Shown: positions 34,582-43,133, numbered from the stretch's first letter. The stretch: DNA of 46,940 nt from JAWSUT01 sp033549345 (GCA_033549345.1 JAWSUT010000026.1:1-46940); one strand, 5' to 3'. The notes: generated by a model not told the origin, from the letters alone. A program made the numbers and translations.

Positions 34582-34616
34582 AAACACAGGAACAGCCTTG
34601 ACTGTTCCTGTGTTTT
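34582..34616 (+). terminator. Intrinsic terminator, GGAACAG family
   Basis: AAACACAGGAACAG, a loop containing CCTTGA, CTGTTCCTGTGTTT then TCT. 50 bp past the DUF3267 gene. Confidence 0.85.
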
Positions 34617-34692
34617 CTAAAGCCGGCAAAACGGAAATCTTTTTGCCCTGCCTGTTTTACCTGATATAATTAAGACTACCGGAGGTGAGTTT

Positions 34693-35337
34693 ATGTCGGG
34701 AATGCTAAAGTTAGATGACAAACTAATAAACCTGCGTAAGATTTTTGCCATTTTTTTGCTGGCCTTGCTTTTGCTAGTCACCAAAGGATGCGGCCGCAAT
34801 AATCTGCCGAATAATGCAGACCATGAACAGCAGCCCGCAGGCAGCGGCGCCGGGTTAACCTCGGAGCAGCTCTCGGAACTGGAAGAGCAGGGGATTTATT
34901 GGATGGGCAACTGGGAAGAAGACGGTGTGATGCACCTGTCTGTATTCGGTGCCGACCAGCGGGCTCTGCAAATCATCCGGCAGATTGCCGGGCCGGAGAT
35001 TGTGGTATGGCATGAGCCGGAGTCTCTCTTCGTACGCGGGAAAATCACCAACATCCAGGACCCGGTAAACCCGGAGTACACGCTATTGACTATGCTGGTT
35101 GAAGGGGAAGAGGATGAAGATACACAAACCGACAGGGCCTATGTCAGCGTATCCGCAATGACAAAAATCATTGGCTATCAGCCACTCACTGAAGGCTTCG
35201 ATTCCCGGGGACTGCGCGTACTGGACTATACCCAACTGAAAGTGGGCCAGGAGGTTGAAGTGCATATCGTAGGTATGATACTCCAAAGCCTGCCTCCACA
35301 GGTTTCAGCAAGCCAAATCCTGATCCTGGCAGATTGA
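34693..35337 (+). CDS. Exported DUF3221-like protein, possible lipoprotein
   Basis: 214 residues. Hydrophobic signal region at 16-30 followed by Cys33 (LLVTKGC), a poor fit to the lipobox because of Lys at -2, so lipid attachment is only likely. The C-terminal half follows the DUF3221 pattern: LFVRGKITNIQDP, AYVSVSAMTKI, LKVGQEVEVHIVGMILQSLPPQVSASQILIL. Function unknown. ATG at 34693 follows GGAGGTGAGTTT. Convergent with mazF. Confidence 0.6.
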   Translation: MSGMLKLDDKLINLRKIFAIFLLALLLLVTKGCGRNNLPNNADHEQQPAGSGAGLTSEQLSELEEQGIYWMGNWEEDGVMHLSVFGADQRALQIIRQIAGPEIVVWHEPESLFVRGKITNIQDPVNPEYTLLTMLVEGEEDEDTQTDRAYVSVSAMTKIIGYQPLTEGFDSRGLRVLDYTQLKVGQEVEVHIVGMILQSLPPQVSASQILILAD

Positions 35338-35376
35338 TTCCTCATTCCCCAAAGCTCAGTCGCAATGAATGGTAAT

Positions 35377-35718
35377 CTAAAGCAAAGTCCGGAGTTTACC
35401 AAGCACTTCATGTAGAAGGTCGCCTGATAATGCACAAATATACTTAGCATTACGGGCTTTCCAGTCAAAGTTTTTGACATGGTCGGAGAGAATTACGCCT
35501 GTGATTTCAAATGAATCCGGTAATTGAACTTCAAAAGGGTAGCCTTTTTTCTGCGAGGTAATGGGACAAAAAATAGCAAGTCCAACTTTCTCATTATATT
35601 CTTTAGGGGAAATACACAGGGCCGGTCTATGTCCAGCTTGTTCATGGCCAGCCTGAGGAGAGAATTCCAACCAGACAACATCACCTCTGGAAGGAATATA
35701 TTTTTCAGGCATCACCAT
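35377..35718 (-). CDS. mazF: MazF/PemK-type mRNA interferase toxin
   Basis: 113 residues, typical for the family. N-terminal PSRGDVVWLEFSPQAGHEQAGHRPALCIS contains the conserved RGDVVW and G-H-E-Q-x-G-x-RPA pattern of the catalytic loop, and the later ILSDHVKNFDWKARN matches the DQvrslDwr region. It would cleave mRNA when free of its antitoxin. Overlaps mazE by 7 bp, the usual antitoxin-first order. Confidence 0.93.
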   Translation of the reverse strand: MVMPEKYIPSRGDVVWLEFSPQAGHEQAGHRPALCISPKEYNEKVGLAIFCPITSQKKGYPFEVQLPDSFEITGVILSDHVKNFDWKARNAKYICALSGDLLHEVLGKLRTLL

Positions 35719-35954
35719 AACTCCCTTCCCTTAGGCTTGTCAGCAAGATATTCTTTATGAATATTCGTTTCTTTAACTTCAGAAATCAGGGTTTTGAGAT
35801 CATATTCAGGTTGATTTAAGGGTTCAATAATAAGCTTGCCGTCATGTATAGAAAGATCCACCAAAGAACCCAACTTAATCGAGGTTTGGTTTGCGAAGGA
35901 CTTTGGGATTCGGAGTGCAATACTGTTTCCCCATTTTTGAACTTTCACACGCAT
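35712..35954 (-). CDS. mazE: MazE/AbrB-type antitoxin
   Basis: 80 residues. N-terminal swapped-hairpin DNA-binding motif VQKWGNSIALRIPKSFA is the MazE signature; the C-terminal acidic tail (YDLKTLISEV...) would cover MazF. ATG follows AGGAGGCGGTCTTA. It should repress its own operon. Confidence 0.93.
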   Translation of the reverse strand: MRVKVQKWGNSIALRIPKSFANQTSIKLGSLVDLSIHDGKLIIEPLNQPEYDLKTLISEVKETNIHKEYLADKPKGRELW

Positions 35955-36054
35955 TAAGACCGCCTCCTATGGAATAATGTATCTACAATGATTATACATT
36001 ATTCATTTATTTTTAGCCAGAGTATATTGACTGACTACGTTTCAAGAGAACATG

Positions 36055-36159
36055 TCAGCTCATCTGCAATGCGCAAACTGAGCTGAGATTATCACTCGTT
36101 AACCGTCGGTTTTCTTCCATGAGCTTATGATATTTCTCATACAACTCCTGATAATCCAT
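36055..36159 (-). pseudogene. 34-codon remnant downstream of vapC
   Basis: ATG at 36159 preceded by GGGAGAGAAATT encodes a heptad-rich peptide (YEKYHKLMEENRRL) and then stops. Such a start is typical of coiled-coil N-termini of larger proteins, for example TOTE-type primase/helicase proteins, so this looks like the stump of a deleted gene. A true 34-residue peptide is possible. It begins 14 bp after vapC. Confidence 0.3.
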
Positions 36160-36172
36160 AATTTCTCTCCCA

Positions 36173-36625
36173 TCAGGCAAATAAATGATCAAGCTCAAAG
36201 CCGGGGAGCAGGGGTTTAAGAAAGCGCACACCGTCAACCATACTGTCATGGCTGAAATCCTCACTCAGCACAAGACCAACCTGATTCAACCGTGCCGTCG
36301 CCCACAGCTGGGCATCCCAATAAGAAAACCTATGCTCCCGGACGCCCCGTACCGCCTCATAAACAATCATTTCGCTGACTTCATGTACCGGCCACATCCG
36401 ACAGAAACGCCCGACTCTTTCTCCGGCCTCCTCCGCGGTAAGCGTTTCCGGTATTTTCCTCGTTACGGTGTAGAAAAACTCTCCCAGTACCTGTGTACTG
36501 ATGACTCCCACCCCTAATCCCACAAGCTTTTGCAGCAAAGCCACGGCTGCTTTTTGTTTTTCCTCCTGCGAGCGGTCATAAGCGTACACAAGGATATTGG
36601 TATCAATCATCACCTTAGCGCTCAT
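36173..36625 (-). CDS. vapC: PIN-domain toxin (VapC-type)
   Basis: 150 residues with PIN-domain acidic residues in order: Asp in MIDTNILVYAYD, Glu in QVLGEFFYTVT, Asp in YWDAQLWATA, and Asp in SEDFSHDS. It would be a metal-dependent RNase. Overlaps its antitoxin by 11 bp, confirming a module. The start ATG is within the antitoxin's last codons. Confidence 0.92.
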   Translation of the reverse strand: MSAKVMIDTNILVYAYDRSQEEKQKAAVALLQKLVGLGVGVISTQVLGEFFYTVTRKIPETLTAEEAGERVGRFCRMWPVHEVSEMIVYEAVRGVREHRFSYWDAQLWATARLNQVGLVLSEDFSHDSMVDGVRFLKPLLPGFELDHLFA

Positions 36626-36872
36626 AAAGATCGTCTCTTTTCCAATTTCGCTTTCCCTTCACATAGCCCTGATCCATCAGTTCTTTGATAAACTCCGCTT
36701 CCTCCGCCCACACCGCTAAAGGTTCCTTCACAAACCCAACCTTCTGCAGCTGGGCATCAAGAGCCTGACGTACCATTTCCGCCTCCGTAATTCCCAGTTC
36801 TTTGGCTTTCTCTTTGAGATACATCTCCTGCGATTTTGTTATATATAACTGCTTTCGGACCATATCACTCAT
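36615..36872 (-). CDS. vapB: VapB-type antitoxin (ribbon-helix-helix-like)
   Basis: 85 residues. N-terminal VRKQLYITKSQEMYLKEKAKELGITEAEMVRQALD is a ribbon-helix-helix DNA-binding pattern; the C-terminus (EEAEFIKELMDQGYVKGKRNWKRDDLY) would bind the toxin. ATG at 36872 after AAGGTGGTGCTGTTTG. Confidence 0.8.
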   Translation of the reverse strand: MSDMVRKQLYITKSQEMYLKEKAKELGITEAEMVRQALDAQLQKVGFVKEPLAVWAEEAEFIKELMDQGYVKGKRNWKRDDLYER

Positions 36873-36944
36873 CAAACAGCACCACCTTTATACATCATAT
36901 TATACATCACGGGAAATCGTCCTGCAATCAAAGCGAACCCCATC

Positions 36945-37005
36945 AAAAAAACAGGATCCGGCCTGTAAATATGCAAAATATGTAGAATTTGGTATAGAAA
37001 TAATT
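36945..37005 (+). repeat. Direct repeat copy A flanking the DUF488 cassette
   Basis: A 61-bp sequence (ACAGGATCCGGC...AATATGTAGAATTTGGTA...AATAATT) almost identical to 38939-39000. Within the first 50 bases only four differ, in two adjacent pairs. Both copies lie upstream of an operon start and are on the same strand. Confidence 0.85.
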
Positions 37006-37130
37006 AGGTCTTTCCAGTGTATATAGACACTCCCTGAGGAAGAGCATTAGTTGGTTATCGGTATTACATCATAGATATTACAGCCTCCCTATGATACAAT
37101 AAAGGAAATTATTGTTTGAAGGTGGTAACA

Positions 37131-37598
37131 ATGAAAAGACCAACAGGAAAATTGTATACATCTAATCCAAGTGGTCTTAAGCATCTAAACCATGAAGCAG
37201 AAATATGGCAAATAACTCGCGGTAGGCTTTTGTTTGATGATGCTTTATTAGTACGTGGTCTTGCTCCTTCAGAAGAACTGTTTAATCATTTTATAAACAA
37301 CTGGAAGGACTTACCCCCTGAGCAATGGTGGCAAGAATATGAACGGCAATTTCTTTTAGAACTTAAGTCTGATGAAAAGCTGAGCAACCTTAGAACACTT
37401 TATAAAACACTACAATTTGGAAAGAACGTTATTTTAGTTTGTTTTTGTAAGGATGTGCTATATTGTCATAGAAGGCTTGTAGGTGAATTTTTTATGCAAC
37501 ATGGTGTTGAAGCAGTTGAGTTAAGCTCTTCTGAGCTTGAGCCTGAAGCCGAGGCATCTACTCCAAAACAGTTAACTATTTATGATGGGGTGATGTAA
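37131..37598 (+). CDS. DUF488-like protein, first of a pair
   Basis: 155 residues. The C-terminal half has the DUF488 ending: ILVCFCKD (Cys104, Cys106) then YCHRRLVGEFF (Cys112, His113, Arg114). The N-terminal half is divergent and lacks the TIG and DVR motifs, so it may be the variable partner of the next gene. The ATG at 37131 follows GAAGGTGGTAACA. Its stop overlaps the next start (ATGCG) by 1 bp. AT-rich compared with sbcDC. Confidence 0.75.
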   Translation: MKRPTGKLYTSNPSGLKHLNHEAEIWQITRGRLLFDDALLVRGLAPSEELFNHFINNWKDLPPEQWWQEYERQFLLELKSDEKLSNLRTLYKTLQFGKNVILVCFCKDVLYCHRRLVGEFFMQHGVEAVELSSSELEPEAEASTPKQLTIYDGVM

Positions 37599-38041
37599 TG
37601 CGTAAAATATTTACGATTGGGTCCTCGAAGAAAAGTTTACGACAATTCGTAGATTATTTAAAAAATGCAAACGTGACCAATCTTGTTGATGTTAGATTGA
37701 ATAACACATCTCAATTGGCAGGCTTTGCAAAGAAAGATGACTTAGCTTTTGTTCTTGAACTAGTTGGTATTGGCTATTTCCATGATCCTTCTCTAGCACC
37801 AGACAATGCACTCTTGGATGATTATAAAAAAGGTAGAGTGACGTGGGCAGAGTATGAGAAAAGGTACAATGATATATTGATGAGCCGTAGAATAGATTGT
37901 AGAGCAGATAAGATAATAGGTAGCGGAACGCCCGTATTCTTATGTAGTGAGGATAAGGCGGAGCGTTGTCATCGAAGATTGCTCGCTGAATATATACAAA
38001 GGCATTCTAGTCAGGATATTACAATAACACACCTAGGTTAA
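37598..38041 (+). CDS. DUF488 family protein
   Basis: 147 residues with the full family pattern: FTIGSS (5-10), VDVRLNNTS (30-38), GIGYFHDPSLAP, and FLCSEDKAERCHRRLLAEY (115-131) with Cys116 and the CHRR motif. DUF488 proteins are thought to be small enzymes or nucleotide/nucleic-acid binders; no activity is established. Translationally coupled to the preceding DUF488-like gene and 31 bp from the next. Confidence 0.9.
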   Translation: MRKIFTIGSSKKSLRQFVDYLKNANVTNLVDVRLNNTSQLAGFAKKDDLAFVLELVGIGYFHDPSLAPDNALLDDYKKGRVTWAEYEKRYNDILMSRRIDCRADKIIGSGTPVFLCSEDKAERCHRRLLAEYIQRHSSQDITITHLG

Positions 38042-38072
38042 GATTCAGCCAATTCTAAAGGGGAGTTAGAAT

Positions 38073-38726
38073 ATGCTGCTAGGTATAATTGCCGTCACAA
38101 AAGCACATGATGGTTTTTGTGTCGCGGGTATAAATGCACACGGCAAATTAATTCGTCCTATTCGTGGTAAAGGCAGTGATCGTTTTTGGCCACGAAATAA
38201 GCTAACCCATGAAAATGGCTTTATTAAAAGTGGTGATATATGGGAGTTGGAAGGGAACTATGTAAGGTCCGAGTTTCCTAATCATACAGAAGATTTTCGC
38301 CCTACAAAGTTTCGGTACAGACACCCAATGAAACAAGAAAAATTTATGGATTTACTTAGTAAATACGCCGAAGGTGAGCAAGAGTTTATCGATACAGTTA
38401 ATGGAAATCAGCGAAGCTTGTGTTTAGTGTCAGTCAATAACATTCGTTTTAGAACAAGAGAGTGGGATGGAAGAATCAGTTGGAGAGTGAGCATTGATGG
38501 TGGATTTTGCTTTGACAACCCTAAAACACAGGATACGCAATATCCTCTTAAGGACTGTAAATGGTTAAGCCTTATGAATAAAGGTTATAGGCTTCCGCGG
38601 TTCGAGAAAATATTTGCCTGTATTGGGCTGGCGACGCCTGCACCCTATGATGGAGTTGAATACCCGCAAGTGATTGGAATACATACAATGCCAGATATCA
38701 AAATTACAGATAACTATCCAGACTAA
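38073..38726 (+). CDS. Dual-OB-domain-like protein
   Basis: 217 residues. LGIIAVTKAHDGFCVAGINAHGKLIRPI at the N-terminus, then GDIWELEGN and a second β unit (SLCLVSVNNIRFRT, WRVSIDGGFCFDN) match the 'dual OB' proteins often found beside DUF488 genes. OB folds bind nucleic acids or nucleotides, so it may be the sensor of the trio. ATG follows AAAGGGGAGTTAGAAT. Last gene of the operon; terminator at 38794-38834. Confidence 0.7.
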   Translation: MLLGIIAVTKAHDGFCVAGINAHGKLIRPIRGKGSDRFWPRNKLTHENGFIKSGDIWELEGNYVRSEFPNHTEDFRPTKFRYRHPMKQEKFMDLLSKYAEGEQEFIDTVNGNQRSLCLVSVNNIRFRTREWDGRISWRVSIDGGFCFDNPKTQDTQYPLKDCKWLSLMNKGYRLPRFEKIFACIGLATPAPYDGVEYPQVIGIHTMPDIKITDNYPD

Positions 38727-38793
38727 TATCATTCGATCCGCAATATAGATCTCTCTAATAAAATAGTCCTAGCAATATCTGCTTTTTGCCTAG

Positions 38794-38834
38794 AGACCCG
38801 GCCACCTCCCGTACAGAGAGCCGGTCTTTTTCTT
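38794..38834 (+). terminator. Terminator of the DUF488 operon
   Basis: AGACCCGGC ... GCCGGTCT with one bulged C, then TTTTTCTTTG. 67 bp past the last gene. It lies before repeat copy B, so the operon and its terminator are wholly inside the two repeats. Confidence 0.75.
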
Positions 38835-38938
38835 TGTAATCAGACTCCGGCCGTGTCACTACGGTAACCCCTGCCCCGTTATACATTACAGGCATTGGCA
38901 GCATCTGTTGAACACGATTCTCATCTCAACTCTACAGC

Positions 38939-39000
38939 AAAAAAACAGGATCCGGCAGGTAAATATGCTGAATATGTAGAATTTGGTAATCAGAATAATT
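38939..39000 (+). repeat. Direct repeat copy B flanking the DUF488 cassette
   Basis: Second copy of the sequence at 36945-37005. It ends 10 bp before the operator of sbcD. In the shared frame both copies can encode KKQDPA-x-KYA-x-YVEFG, and the differences fall within single codons, which hints that the repeat was once coding. Confidence 0.85.
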
Positions 39001-39010
39001 GTCCAACCAC

Positions 39011-39026
39011 GGACACACATGTGTCC
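39011..39026 (+). promoter_or_regulatory. 16-bp palindromic operator upstream of sbcD
   Basis: GGACACACATGTGTCC (GGACACA/TGTGTCC). A candidate -10 TACACT begins at 39038, 11 nt after it. Matches the addB operator (7030-7045) at 14 of 16 positions with the same spacing. A TGTCC half-site lies just upstream (39000-39004). Confidence 0.6.
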
Positions 39027-39067
39027 CGACCATATGCTACACTGGTAAACAAAGGAGGTCGTTTCCC

Positions 39068-40186
39068 ATGCTCAAAGTCCTGCAGACCGGAGATGTTCAT
39101 CTGGGCATGACCCACAGATCCCGCAATTACCCCGAACCTGTCCGGCAGCAATTAATGGATGCCCGCTTTGACACCTTAACCCGCCTGGTGGACCTCGCCA
39201 ACGAAGAAAAGTGCCACATCTTCCTTATAACCGGTGACCTGTTTCACCGCACACTGGTATCCGAGGCCATCATCAAAAAAACAGTGGATATCCTCCACAA
39301 ATTCCAGGGCAACTGTGTGGCCGTCCTGCCGGGCAACCATGATTTCGACGACGGCATCGGCAAACTCTGGACAACCTTCCGTGACTATGCAAAAGAAGAA
39401 ATCATCCTCTTAACAGAAACCCAGCCGTACCACCTGGATGAGTACGGCCTGGATGCGGTACTCTACCCCGGTCCGTGCCACAGACAGCATTCCGGGGAAA
39501 ACCGGCTGGGCTGGATCAAAGAACTGACACAAAGGCCAAAGGCCACCTGGCACCTGGGCGTAGCCCACGGTGCCCTAAGCGGCGTTTCCCCGGATTTTGA
39601 CCAACAGTACTTTCCCATGAGCGAAGATGAACTGCGCCGGCTGGCCATGGACCATTGGTTCCTTGGCCACACCCATATCCGCTACCCCGATTTGGATGAA
39701 GTACAAAACACCATCTTCACCTACAACGGTACCCCTGAACCTGACGGATTTGACTGCAGCCACGGCGGCTACGCCTGGATTGTGGAACTCAGTCCCGATG
39801 GTTCCAAGCGGTGCCGTTCTTTGCCTGCCGGAACCTTTCGCTTCCGCGACCTGGCCTGGGAGATCAGAAGCGAAGAAGATCTGCTGCGGCATGCCAATGA
39901 ATTAATAACCCACGGAGAAAAAACACTGGTCAAACTCAGGCTCAAAGGCTCCCTCCCCCGGGAAGCGTACACCAACCGCGGCCGCGTCATGCAAAAGCTC
40001 TCCGAAAACCTCTTCTACCTGGAGTGGGACGGTCAGGACCTGATCATGGAGATTACCGCCAAAGACATTGGCGAGGAATTCTCAGACGGGTCTTTGCCGC
40101 ATCTGCTTCTCAGCAGACTGGAAGAGCAGGGCAAAAACGAAGCACTGCAGCTGGCCTACCAACTGATTAAGGAGGTGCGCCAATGA
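39068..40186 (+). CDS. sbcD: SbcD-type DNA repair exonuclease (metallophosphoesterase)
   Basis: 372 residues. Calcineurin-like motifs in order: QTGDVHLG (Asp9, His11), LITGDLFH, LPGNHDFDDG, LGVAHGAL and LGHTHIRY bind two metals for phosphodiester cleavage. It is the nuclease partner of the ATPase encoded next, which overlaps its stop by 4 bp. Together they would open hairpins and blocked DNA ends. ATG at 39068 follows AAAGGAGGTCGTTTCCC; an in-frame upstream extension reaches into repeat B and is rejected. Confidence 0.92.
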   Translation: MLKVLQTGDVHLGMTHRSRNYPEPVRQQLMDARFDTLTRLVDLANEEKCHIFLITGDLFHRTLVSEAIIKKTVDILHKFQGNCVAVLPGNHDFDDGIGKLWTTFRDYAKEEIILLTETQPYHLDEYGLDAVLYPGPCHRQHSGENRLGWIKELTQRPKATWHLGVAHGALSGVSPDFDQQYFPMSEDELRRLAMDHWFLGHTHIRYPDLDEVQNTIFTYNGTPEPDGFDCSHGGYAWIVELSPDGSKRCRSLPAGTFRFRDLAWEIRSEEDLLRHANELITHGEKTLVKLRLKGSLPREAYTNRGRVMQKLSENLFYLEWDGQDLIMEITAKDIGEEFSDGSLPHLLLSRLEEQGKNEALQLAYQLIKEVRQ

Positions 40187-42615
40187 TTATCCGCAAGGTG
40201 ACCCTAAACCCCTTCGGCGGCATCAGCAACCGCACCCTCTCTTTTAAGCCCGGCCTAAACGTGGTACTGGGCCCCAACGAAGCCGGTAAAAGCACGTTGG
40301 TGGATGCCGTCTTTGCAGCCCTCTTTCTTAAATCCGCTATTAAAAAATCATCCCGTGAATGGAATGACTTCCTCCTAAAATACCTCCCCTACCCGAAAGG
40401 GGAGAGCTTACGCGTAGAACTTCACTTTACCGGTCGCGACGGCCGGGACTACGTACTGCTCCGCGGCTGGGGCTCGGCCAAAGAAGCCTCTCTGGCACAC
40501 GGCACCAACAAAACTATGGATGACGACGAAATCCAGGAACATTTGCGCACCCAGCTTGGTTATGACCGGGGCACCTACCAGGGCATCCTCTTTGCCCGCC
40601 AGGATGAAATGGTCCGCACAATCGACCTCCTGCGCCAAAACCAGGAAGCCGCCGGCACCATGGGAGACCTCTTGCGCTCCTTTGTCCTGCAAAGCGGCGG
40701 CGTCTCTCTGGAAAAACTGCAATCCAAGATAGAAACCCTGGAAAAACAGCTCCTAAACAACTGGGACCAGGACCTGGATCTGCCCCGCAACAACAAAGGC
40801 ATTGACAACCCCCACAAGAAAAACATCGGCCAGATTCTCCAGGCCTACTACGATACCGAGCACCTAAAAAGAAAACACAGGGAAGTCCGCGAAGCAGAAG
40901 AAGAAATCCAGAGATTACAGGATGAACTCCAGGCACTCCTCCAGCAAAAAGAAGAACTCCAACCCCGCAGGGAACAAATGGCTGCCATCGAAAAAGACAT
41001 CCGCCAGCGGGAGATAACCGCATACCAACTGCAAAACCTCAGTACCCAACTGCAAACCGTCAAAAAATTGGTCACCGACTGGCCCACCGCCACCGAACGC
41101 AAAAAAGCCCTGGCAAAAGAACACGACCAACTACAAACAAAGCACATCCTCCTGCAACAGGAACTGACCGAAGCGCAGCAAACCCTCTTGGCCAGGCAAA
41201 AAAGAGAACTCTACACAAACGTAAAACCCCTTGTACAACAAATCGAAGAAAAGGAGGCCGAACTTTCCCGCTTCCCCAACATCGAAGCCGACGATGTCCG
41301 CACACTGGAGCGCCTGGAAAACAGCATCAACCAGAAAAAAGCAGAACTTGCCGCCATGAAGCTGCAGGCCAAAATGTCGGCAGCCAAACCCCTCACCCTG
41401 ACAGTCACCAAAGGCCCGGGTGAACCAGAACAAGTTACCGTACACAAAGAAACAGTGATCACCGCCGACGGCCGCCTGCTCTTTGCCGGCAAAGACTGGT
41501 CTCTTGAAGTACAGTCCGGGGAAGAGGGAGTAGACCGGATCATTGCGCAGTTAAAAGAACATGAAGAAAACCTGGCATCCGGCCTCACCTCCCACAACGC
41601 AACCGACCTAAACGATGTCCGCTCAATCCAGCAAAAACGCGCCGCCCTGATCAGTGAAATCCAGCAAACCAGAACAAAAGCGGAAACCATGCTAAACGAA
41701 TATTCTTTTGCCGACCTGGAGGCAGAGCTCAAAGAGCTTGGCCCCGACAAACCGGTCCGCGACCCGGAAAAGATCAGGGAGGAGATAAGCGAGACTCTCA
41801 TCTCACAAAGCACCACAAAAACCCAACTCGATGAACTCACAGATAAAATCACGGCCTGGGAAGAAGAGTTTGGCAGCACAGACAAAGTGATTGAAACCCT
41901 GGGCGAAATAAGCTCCAGTGTCCGCCAGAAACAAACAGAACTGGATAACCTGGCCCCCCTGCCTGAAGGGTACAGCGACCCCGCACACTTCCTTGCAGAA
42001 CTGGACCGCATCAAAGAGGACCTTGAGAAAGTTACCCAAAGCATAAACGACCATAAACTACACCTCCAACAGGCAGAGCTGACAGCATCGGATGAAAGCA
42101 CCGACGAAATCAATGAGAAATTAAAAGCATCCGAAGAAAAACTCCTGAACCTGAAAAAGCAGGCCACCGCCCTGCTCCAGGTCAAAGAAGAGCTACAAAA
42201 ACTCCGTGACAATGCCGACCGGGATTCCTTCCGCCCCCTGACGGATGCTTTTGGCCGCTACTTAAAACCGGTTACCGCCAACCGCTACTGCACAAGTGAC
42301 ATGGACGGTGTCCTCCCCAACAGCATTGCCACCTGCACCGGCAAAGAACTGCCGGTGGATATTCTCTCCATGGGTACCAAAAGAGGCATGGCCCTTGCCA
42401 TCCGCCTGGCCATGGCTGAATTCCTCCTCAAAGACGCCGCCGGCTTTATGGTGATGGATGACCCCCTGGTGGACCTGGACCCCCAACGCAGGGAACTGGC
42501 CGCCGCCACCATCCGGGAATACGCGGAAAAACGCCAGTTAATCGTACTGACGTGTGATCCGGCAGTGGCGCAGTTGCTGGCGGGTAATTTGGTGGAGATA
42601 GAAGGTTCTTTGTAA
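40183..42615 (+). CDS. sbcC: SbcC/Rad50-like ATPase
   Basis: 810 residues. N-terminal Walker A GPNEAGKST (30-38); C-terminal signature LSMGTKRGMALAIRLA and Walker B GFMVMDDPLVDLDP. In between are two long coiled coils (about 200-360 and 450-690), rich in Glu, Gln and Lys. At the turn (about 392-444) there is no CxxC zinc hook; instead a β-rich insert (LTLTVTKGPGEPEQVTV, ETVITADGRLLFAGKDWSLEV) sits there. It is shorter than most SbcC (~1000). Pairs with SbcD upstream. Confidence 0.88.
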   Translation: MIIRKVTLNPFGGISNRTLSFKPGLNVVLGPNEAGKSTLVDAVFAALFLKSAIKKSSREWNDFLLKYLPYPKGESLRVELHFTGRDGRDYVLLRGWGSAKEASLAHGTNKTMDDDEIQEHLRTQLGYDRGTYQGILFARQDEMVRTIDLLRQNQEAAGTMGDLLRSFVLQSGGVSLEKLQSKIETLEKQLLNNWDQDLDLPRNNKGIDNPHKKNIGQILQAYYDTEHLKRKHREVREAEEEIQRLQDELQALLQQKEELQPRREQMAAIEKDIRQREITAYQLQNLSTQLQTVKKLVTDWPTATERKKALAKEHDQLQTKHILLQQELTEAQQTLLARQKRELYTNVKPLVQQIEEKEAELSRFPNIEADDVRTLERLENSINQKKAELAAMKLQAKMSAAKPLTLTVTKGPGEPEQVTVHKETVITADGRLLFAGKDWSLEVQSGEEGVDRIIAQLKEHEENLASGLTSHNATDLNDVRSIQQKRAALISEIQQTRTKAETMLNEYSFADLEAELKELGPDKPVRDPEKIREEISETLISQSTTKTQLDELTDKITAWEEEFGSTDKVIETLGEISSSVRQKQTELDNLAPLPEGYSDPAHFLAELDRIKEDLEKVTQSINDHKLHLQQAELTASDESTDEINEKLKASEEKLLNLKKQATALLQVKEELQKLRDNADRDSFRPLTDAFGRYLKPVTANRYCTSDMDGVLPNSIATCTGKELPVDILSMGTKRGMALAIRLAMAEFLLKDAAGFMVMDDPLVDLDPQRRELAAATIREYAEKRQLIVLTCDPAVAQLLAGNLVEIEGSL

Positions 42616-43133
42616 AAGTAAACAGGGTCTCCCATGAGATTTTTGATGCCCCGTCAACAACTCTATTGCATATCGTTAGCGACTGCCTGCAGATGACAAA
42701 ACTAGACACATTCCAACAAAGGTAATATTAAAAAAAAGCAGAAAAAAGAAGAAATAAATAGCAACATGCTTTAATGGAGCGTATTGTGGCCAGCAGAAGT
42801 CATAGAAAAGATCCTGCGGATAGCTGGATGGTGTGGGCGGATTGCTCTTACTAGCCGCTCTTTGGCTATGGGCTAAAGTTGGTAGTATAGCGTTTTGTTC
42901 CTTCCGGAGTGTAGGTATACAAGAGATTATGAAGGATTGTAGATAGAAATAGGATTTGCATTTTGTCTATTAGCGGAAGTGAAATATTTTGTAATAAATG
43001 AAAACACTTTGCTTTTACTTAATACGAACTTTTAAGATGTATCGACAAGAGAAAATTGGATGAAAGGAATCGAGAATTTGACAAGTTTATATTTAAAAAG
43101 CTTGCGCTGGCTCGGTTCTGGAGGATAATACGT
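42616..43133. other. Intergenic region before the zinc-hook ATPase
   Basis: No gene is seen. Contains copy 2 of the dispersed repeat (42695-42754). AT-rich from 42950 on, where the promoter of the next gene would lie. An in-frame TTG at 43056 could extend that gene but lacks a good ribosome binding site. Confidence 0.4.
42695..42754. repeat. Dispersed non-coding repeat, copy 2
   Basis: GACAAAACTAGACACATTCC then AACAAAGG and an A-rich stretch with AGCAGAAAAAAG, the counterpart of 22249-22308. Confidence 0.55.

Noticed and set aside
41211..42212. Long antisense ORF of 333 codons within sbcC
   Set aside because: Ser/Arg/Phe-rich mirror of the coiled-coil gene; no ribosome site and no domain.
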